From Pseudomonadota bacterium (GTDB lineage: Bacteria > Pseudomonadota > Alphaproteobacteria > Rhizobiales > Devosiaceae), in the NCBI GenBank assembly GCA_023430705.1, contig JAEYZJ010000153.1:1-8978 (forward strand): DNA of 8,978 bases, given 5' to 3'. Below, piece after piece: positions 5,782 to 8,978 of this stretch; the stretch's first letter is position 1, and each line of letters starts with the position of its first letter. Below the pieces are notes generated by a model, which saw only the letters and a list, made by a program, of their open reading frames with translations, was not told the DNA's origin and searched no databases. The position numbers and the translations under genes are program-made.

Positions 5782-5819
5782 TTGAAACGGCTAGCCGCGC
5801 GAGGGTTTCAACGCGCGGC
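5782..5819 (-). promoter_or_regulatory. rpmG leader with two mutually exclusive hairpins
   Basis: Hairpin 1 pairs 5812-5819 with 5794-5801 (GCCGCGCG with CGCGCGGC, 8 perfect pairs, 10-nt loop). Hairpin 2 pairs TTGAAAC at 5805-5811, which lies in loop 1, with GTTTCAA at 5782-5788. The right arm of hairpin 2 includes the first bases of the AAGGAA ribosome site (5778-5783). The two overlap and cannot form together, a layout that could switch translation of L33. No regulator or ligand is known for it. Confidence 0.4.
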
Positions 5820-5860
5820 ACTGAATTCACGCAGGCCACGTGGCCGCTAAATTTGGCCGG

Positions 5861-5888
5861 AAACTACGGATTTTCGGCCGGATGTCAA
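5861..5888 (-). promoter_or_regulatory. Predicted rpmG promoter
   Basis: A perfect TTGACA -35 (minus strand, 5883-5888) and TAGTTT as -10 (5861-5866), 16 bp apart. It lies just beyond the DUF983 stop and predicts a leader of about 85 nt. GGCCGGA occurs twice in direct orientation (plus strand 5855-5861 and 5876-5882), 21 bp apart around this promoter. A 12-bp palindrome GGCCACGTGGCC lies at 5834-5845, just past the predicted start site. Confidence 0.55.
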
Positions 5889-5904
5889 GGCGATAAGGAG
5901 CAGC

Positions 5905-6327
5905 TCAGACGTCGCTGCGCGCCACTTCCTCCGCCGAGCGGCTGGGATCGAACCCATACATGTAGTTCGACCACTGCAGGCCCACGACGGCGCCCTTGAT
6001 CGAGGGCAGCATGATCAGCGGCAGCAGAATCGCGGCCGGGATCATGGTGAGCACGTAGAGCATCGGATCGACGGGGCCGCTCATCTCGGCATGCAGCATC
6101 CAGCCCACGAGCACGTGGCCGATGATGAAGATGGCGATGTAGGGCGGGAAATCGTCCGCGCGCGCCGAGCCGAGGGCGAGGCCGCAGTTCGAGCAGGTCG
6201 CACTGACCTTGAGGTAGGAACTGAAGAGCTTGCCCTTGCCACAACCGGGGCACTTGCACGCGAGCCCGTTCCCGATCGCCCTCCAGAGCGAGCGGGCCTC
6301 GCGGTGCGTGTCAATCTGAACAGCCAT
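5905..6327 (-). CDS. DUF983 zinc-ribbon membrane protein
   Basis: 140 residues. The N-terminal half has CKCPGCGKGKLF (C24, C26, C29) and CSNC (C45, C48), the zinc-ribbon pattern of DUF983. The conserved ADDFPPY (57-63) follows, then two hydrophobic segments at about 63-80 and 89-107 that should span the inner membrane. The function is unknown; DUF983 proteins are common in alphaproteobacteria. It starts 2 bp after the rnr stop, and its ribosome site (GGAAGAGA) sits inside the rnr 3' end, so the two are very probably co-transcribed. rpmG follows after 135 bp. In related genomes this gene is also found beside rnr and rpmG, but I know of no shown partnership. The length is usual for the family and nothing suggests damage. 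Confidence 0.92.
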   Translation of the reverse strand: MAVQIDTHREARSLWRAIGNGLACKCPGCGKGKLFSSYLKVSATCSNCGLALGSARADDFPPYIAIFIIGHVLVGWMLHAEMSGPVDPMLYVLTMIPAAILLPLIMLPSIKGAVVGLQWSNYMYGFDPSRSAEEVARSDV

Positions 6328-6329
6328 CG

Positions 6330-8645
6330 CTATCTCTTCCTGCTGGCGTGCTTTCGATATGAGGCGCCCGCCTTGCCCCGTCTGTTAGTTGGTCCCTTGT
6401 GGCCACGCTTTCCAGATGACGGATCGCCGCGGCTGCCTTCGCTCAGCAGTTCGAAGCGCAGCGCGCCGGCGACGGGCGCCGCCTCGATCAGCCGGACCTC
6501 GACGTCGTCGCCGATGCGGAAGGTCTCGCCGGTGCGGTCGCCGACCATGGCCTGCATTTCCTCGACGTAGCGGTAATAGTCCGCGCCCAGCGTCGAGGCC
6601 GGGATGAAGCCGTCGGCCCCGGTATCCTTGAGCCGGACGAACAGCCCCGAGCGGGTGACGCCCGAGACTCGCCCGTCGAACCGGGCGTTGATGTGCGCCG
6701 CAAGGAACTGGGCCAGCAGCCGGTCGATGGTTTCGCGCTCGGCCAGCATGGCTCGCCGTTCGGTCGTCGAGATATGCTCGGCGATGCCGGGGAGCCTCGC
6801 GATCTCGCCGTCGGTCAGCCCGTCCTTGCCGAGGTCGAGCGCGGCGATGAGCGCGCGATGGACGATCAGGTCGGCATAGCGGCGGATCGGCGAAGTGAAG
6901 TGCGCGTAGCGGTCGAGGTTGAGGCCGAAGTGGCCGTAGTTCTCGGCGGCGTACTCGGCCTGCGCCTGGGTGCGCAGGATGATCTCGCTGACCTGCTGGA
7001 TCTTGCCGTCGCCGCGGGCCTTGTCGAGGATGCGGTTGAAATCCACCGGACGGACGGCGTCGGACTTGGGCGCCGGCAGCTTGAGCGAGGACAGGAAGTC
7101 GCGCAGCGCGACCAGCTTCTCCTGGCTCGGGACGTCGTGGACGCGATAGAGCAGGGCGCTCCGGTGCTTCTCGAGCGTCTCCGCCGCGGCGACGTTGGCC
7201 GCGATCATCATCTCCTCGATCAGCCGGTGCGCGTCGAGCCGTTCGGGGACCTTCACGTCGACCACCATGCCGGCCTTGTCGAGGATGATCTTGCGCTCCG
7301 GCAGGTCGAGGTCGAGCGGCCCGCGCGCGTCACGCGCCCTGGCCATGACGGCGTAGGCCGCCCAGAGCGGGCGAAGGATGCTGTCGAGGATCGGGCCGGT
7401 CTTGTCGTCGGGCTTGCCGTCGATGGCCGCCTGCGCCTGCTGGTAGTTGAGCTTGGCCGCCGAACGGAAGAGCACGCGGTGGAAGCTGTGGTGCCGCTTC
7501 CTGCCATTGCTGTCGAAGACCATGCGCACGGCGAGCGAGGGGCGATTCTCGCCCTCGCGCAGCGAGCAGAGGTCGTTCGAGATGCGCTCGGGCAGCATCG
7601 GCACGACGCGATCGGGGAAGTAGACCGAGTTGCCGCGGATGTAGGCCTCTCGGTCGAGGGCCGTGCCGGGACGGACATAGGCCGCAACGTCCGCGATCGC
7701 GACATAGACGATGTGCCCGCCCTCGTTCCCGGGGGCGGTGTCCGGCTCGGCATAGACGGCGTCGTCATGGTCCTTGGCATCGACCGGGTCGATGGTGACG
7801 AGCGGAATATGCCGCCAGTCCTCGCGTCCCTTGAGCGAGACCTCGGTCGCCTCCTCGGCTTCCCTGGTGACGGTGGCGGGGAAGCGATAGGGAATGTCGA
7901 GGTTGTGGATGGCGATCATCGAGATCGCGCCCTCGGACTGCGGATTGCCGATCACGCTGGTGACGCGCGCCTTGGGGATCATGAGCCGGCCGGCGAACTT
8001 CACCTCCACCTCGACGAGGTCGCCATCGCGGGCCTCGCCCAGGTCGGCGCCATCGATCCGCATTTCCTTCTGCTTGCGGTCGACCGGCACGAGCCGGGCG
8101 CCGTCCTCATCGAGCCGCACGATGCCGATCTGGCCGCGGCGCGGCTTGTCGAGGATCTTCATCGCCCGGGCGGTGTAGGCGGGAACTTCGCCATCGCCCG
8201 CATCGATGCGGGCCAGGATGCGGTCGCCGGGCGCCGGCGCGACCCGGGCGTTCTTCGACTGGAGGACAGTGACGCGCGGGCGCGCCCCTTCCTCGTCGTT
8301 CCACTGCGCCGGGAAGGCGTAGAGGTCGTCGGGGTCGGCGTCCGCCGCAATGTCGAGGACGGTGACCGCGGGCAGCGCGGCAGTGCGCCGGATCTGCTTG
8401 CGGGTGCGGGCGATGAAGCCCTCGCCTTCCATTTCCTTGAGCAGCACCTTGAAGGGGGTGCGCATGTCGCCGTGGATGCCGAAATGGCGCGCGAGGTCGC
8501 GCTTGCCGTCGAGTGTCGGGTTCTCGGCCATCGCCTGGAGGATGGCCTCACGGGAGGGCAGGGCGCCGACGGAGAACTCCCGCTTTGCCCCGGATTTTGT
8601 CGTTGGTTTGCTTCTTTGAGCCATGTTCACTCTGGGAGGTCCCAT
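6330..8645 (-). CDS. rnr: Ribonuclease R (3'-5' exoribonuclease, RNB family)
   Basis: 771 residues. RNase R degrades structured RNA processively in the 3' to 5' direction and serves in rRNA and mRNA quality control. In order: a helix-turn-helix-like N-terminus (about 30-85), cold-shock-type RNA-binding domains (about 120-260), the RNB catalytic domain (about 270-600) and an S1 domain (about 655-735), then a basic tail ending RKHASRKR. The catalytic aspartates are in TIDPVDAKDHDDAV (D286, D292, D294, D295). Other RNB signatures are FPDRVVPMLPERISNDLCSL (343-362), EEMMIAANVAAA (477-488) and HFTSPIRRYADLIVHRAL (582-599). The start is ambiguous: the first ATG (8643-8645) has GGAGG only 2 nt before it, and a second ATG at 8622-8624 begins MAQRSKPTTKSG without a clear ribosome site. 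It lies 49 bp after topA and ends in TAG. Confidence 0.97.
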   Translation of the reverse strand: MGPPRVNMAQRSKPTTKSGAKREFSVGALPSREAILQAMAENPTLDGKRDLARHFGIHGDMRTPFKVLLKEMEGEGFIARTRKQIRRTAALPAVTVLDIAADADPDDLYAFPAQWNDEEGARPRVTVLQSKNARVAPAPGDRILARIDAGDGEVPAYTARAMKILDKPRRGQIGIVRLDEDGARLVPVDRKQKEMRIDGADLGEARDGDLVEVEVKFAGRLMIPKARVTSVIGNPQSEGAISMIAIHNLDIPYRFPATVTREAEEATEVSLKGREDWRHIPLVTIDPVDAKDHDDAVYAEPDTAPGNEGGHIVYVAIADVAAYVRPGTALDREAYIRGNSVYFPDRVVPMLPERISNDLCSLREGENRPSLAVRMVFDSNGRKRHHSFHRVLFRSAAKLNYQQAQAAIDGKPDDKTGPILDSILRPLWAAYAVMARARDARGPLDLDLPERKIILDKAGMVVDVKVPERLDAHRLIEEMMIAANVAAAETLEKHRSALLYRVHDVPSQEKLVALRDFLSSLKLPAPKSDAVRPVDFNRILDKARGDGKIQQVSEIILRTQAQAEYAAENYGHFGLNLDRYAHFTSPIRRYADLIVHRALIAALDLGKDGLTDGEIARLPGIAEHISTTERRAMLAERETIDRLLAQFLAAHINARFDGRVSGVTRSGLFVRLKDTGADGFIPASTLGADYYRYVEEMQAMVGDRTGETFRIGDDVEVRLIEAAPVAGALRFELLSEGSRGDPSSGKRGHKGPTNRRGKAGASYRKHASRKR

Positions 8646-8652
8646 GACCTCC
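8635..8652 (-). promoter_or_regulatory. Hairpin enclosing the ribosome site and first ATG of rnr
   Basis: On the minus strand GGAGGTC-ATGG-GACCTCC is a perfect 7-bp stem with a 4-nt loop. The left arm is the best Shine-Dalgarno match near rnr and the loop holds its first ATG. If formed in the mRNA it would block initiation there, or it may show that the second ATG, 21 nt downstream, is the real start. Confidence 0.4.
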
Positions 8653-8694
8653 GGTGGCGGCGGCTCTGAACAGTGGTCCCGCTTGCGCGAGCGA

Positions 8695-8978
8695 TCAGGC
8701 CTCCGCCGTCTTCTTCGATGCAGCCTTGGTCTTGGCTGCGGGTTTCTTCGCCGTTGTCTTCTTGGCCGTTGTCTTCTTGGCCGCAGTCTTCGTGGCCGTC
8801 GTCTTCTTGGTCGCCGCTTTCTTCGCCGGCGCCTTCCTGGCGGCGGCGGAACGCGACGAGGATTTCTTTGCGCCCGGACCGCCCTTGGCGGCGATCAGTT
8901 CGAGCGCCTGCTCGAGGGTCACGTCCTCGGGCTTCAACTCCTTGGGCAGCGTTGCGTTCACCTTGCCCTGATTCACAT
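8695..8978 (-). CDS. topA: DNA topoisomerase I, C-terminal end
   Basis: Partial gene entering from the right edge in frame, 93 complete codons before the TGA at 8695-8697. VNQGKVNATLPKELKPEDVT and LEQALELIAAKGG match the last conserved repeat of alphaproteobacterial TopA, which relaxes negative supercoils through a 5'-phosphotyrosine intermediate; the catalytic part lies outside. The final 55 or so residues are a Lys/Ala/Thr tail resembling histone H1, typical of TopA in this group and probably involved in DNA binding. The GTG at 8974-8976 is an internal valine, not a start. rnr follows 49 bp later on the same strand, the usual order in rhizobia. No terminator separates them, so co-transcription is likely. 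Confidence 0.9.
   Translation of the reverse strand, partial: VNQGKVNATLPKELKPEDVTLEQALELIAAKGGPGAKKSSSRSAAARKAPAKKAATKKTTATKTAAKKTTAKKTTAKKPAAKTKAASKKTAEA
8740..8840 (-). repeat. Degenerate 15-bp tandem repeats coding the TopA tail
   Basis: Five-codon units such as KKTTA/KKTTA/KKPAA recur. On the plus strand they appear as repeats of the form GTTGTCTTCTTGGCC (two near-identical copies at about 8753-8782, then decayed copies). They encode the lysine-rich tail and could vary in copy number by slippage. Confidence 0.6.

Noticed and set aside
5533..5850. Open frame on the plus strand opposite rpmG
   Set aside because: It exists only as the complement of the rpmG reading frame and spans the bidirectional terminator.
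6693..8669. A 658-codon open frame on the plus strand opposite rnr
   Set aside because: Antisense shadow of GC-rich rnr with D/R/G/V-heavy composition and no domain; RNase R signatures are complete on the other strand.

Overview
The window looks like chromosomal core DNA of a high-GC alphaproteobacterium of the order Hyphomicrobiales (Rhizobiales). The grounds are the divK-pleD pair with an EcpR1-type sRNA behind it, a DinB with an N-terminal zinc ribbon, a DUF3572 protein, and a topA - rnr - DUF983 - rpmG series. A Devosia-like source is possible but cannot be fixed from this sequence. I see no insertion sequence, phage gene, tRNA, rRNA or CRISPR array.

Left block (1-3334, minus strand): five tightly packed genes read right to left. 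They encode a DUF3572 protein, DNA polymerase IV (dinB), a RidA-family protein, a glycerophosphodiester phosphodiesterase, and the first 152 codons of a FemAB/GNAT-like COG3146 protein that runs off the left edge. Gaps are 4 bp or overlaps, except for 70 bp before the phosphodiesterase. The block looks like one operon mixing lesion bypass, metabolite damage control, lipid headgroup turnover and an acyl-transfer protein.

Middle block (3335-5581, plus strand): divK and pleD, the cell-cycle response regulator and the two-receiver diguanylate cyclase, start divergently from the left block. pleD starts at TTG. Behind pleD lies about 360 bp without a protein gene but dense in structure. It holds GGTTA-rich CtrA-like half-sites, three hairpins, and a two-stem-loop RNA of about 100 nt ending in a strong terminator. 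By position and shape this RNA is the homologue of EcpR1, a rhizobial sRNA described as lying downstream of divK-pleD and as repressing gcrA and dnaA. A bidirectional terminator and a perfect DnaA 9-mer follow.

Right block (5602-8978, minus strand): the end of topA, then rnr (RNase R), a DUF983 zinc-ribbon membrane protein, and rpmG (ribosomal protein L33). rpmG has its own promoter and a structured leader.

Two observations stand out. rpmG carries an in-frame TAG at codon 38, where homologues have lysine (AAG to TAG, one base), with a normal reading frame on both sides. The pleD-rpmG interval carries the EcpR1-like RNA plus extra upstream hairpins. ridA, divK and rnr all end in TAG, so general reassignment of TAG is unlikely.
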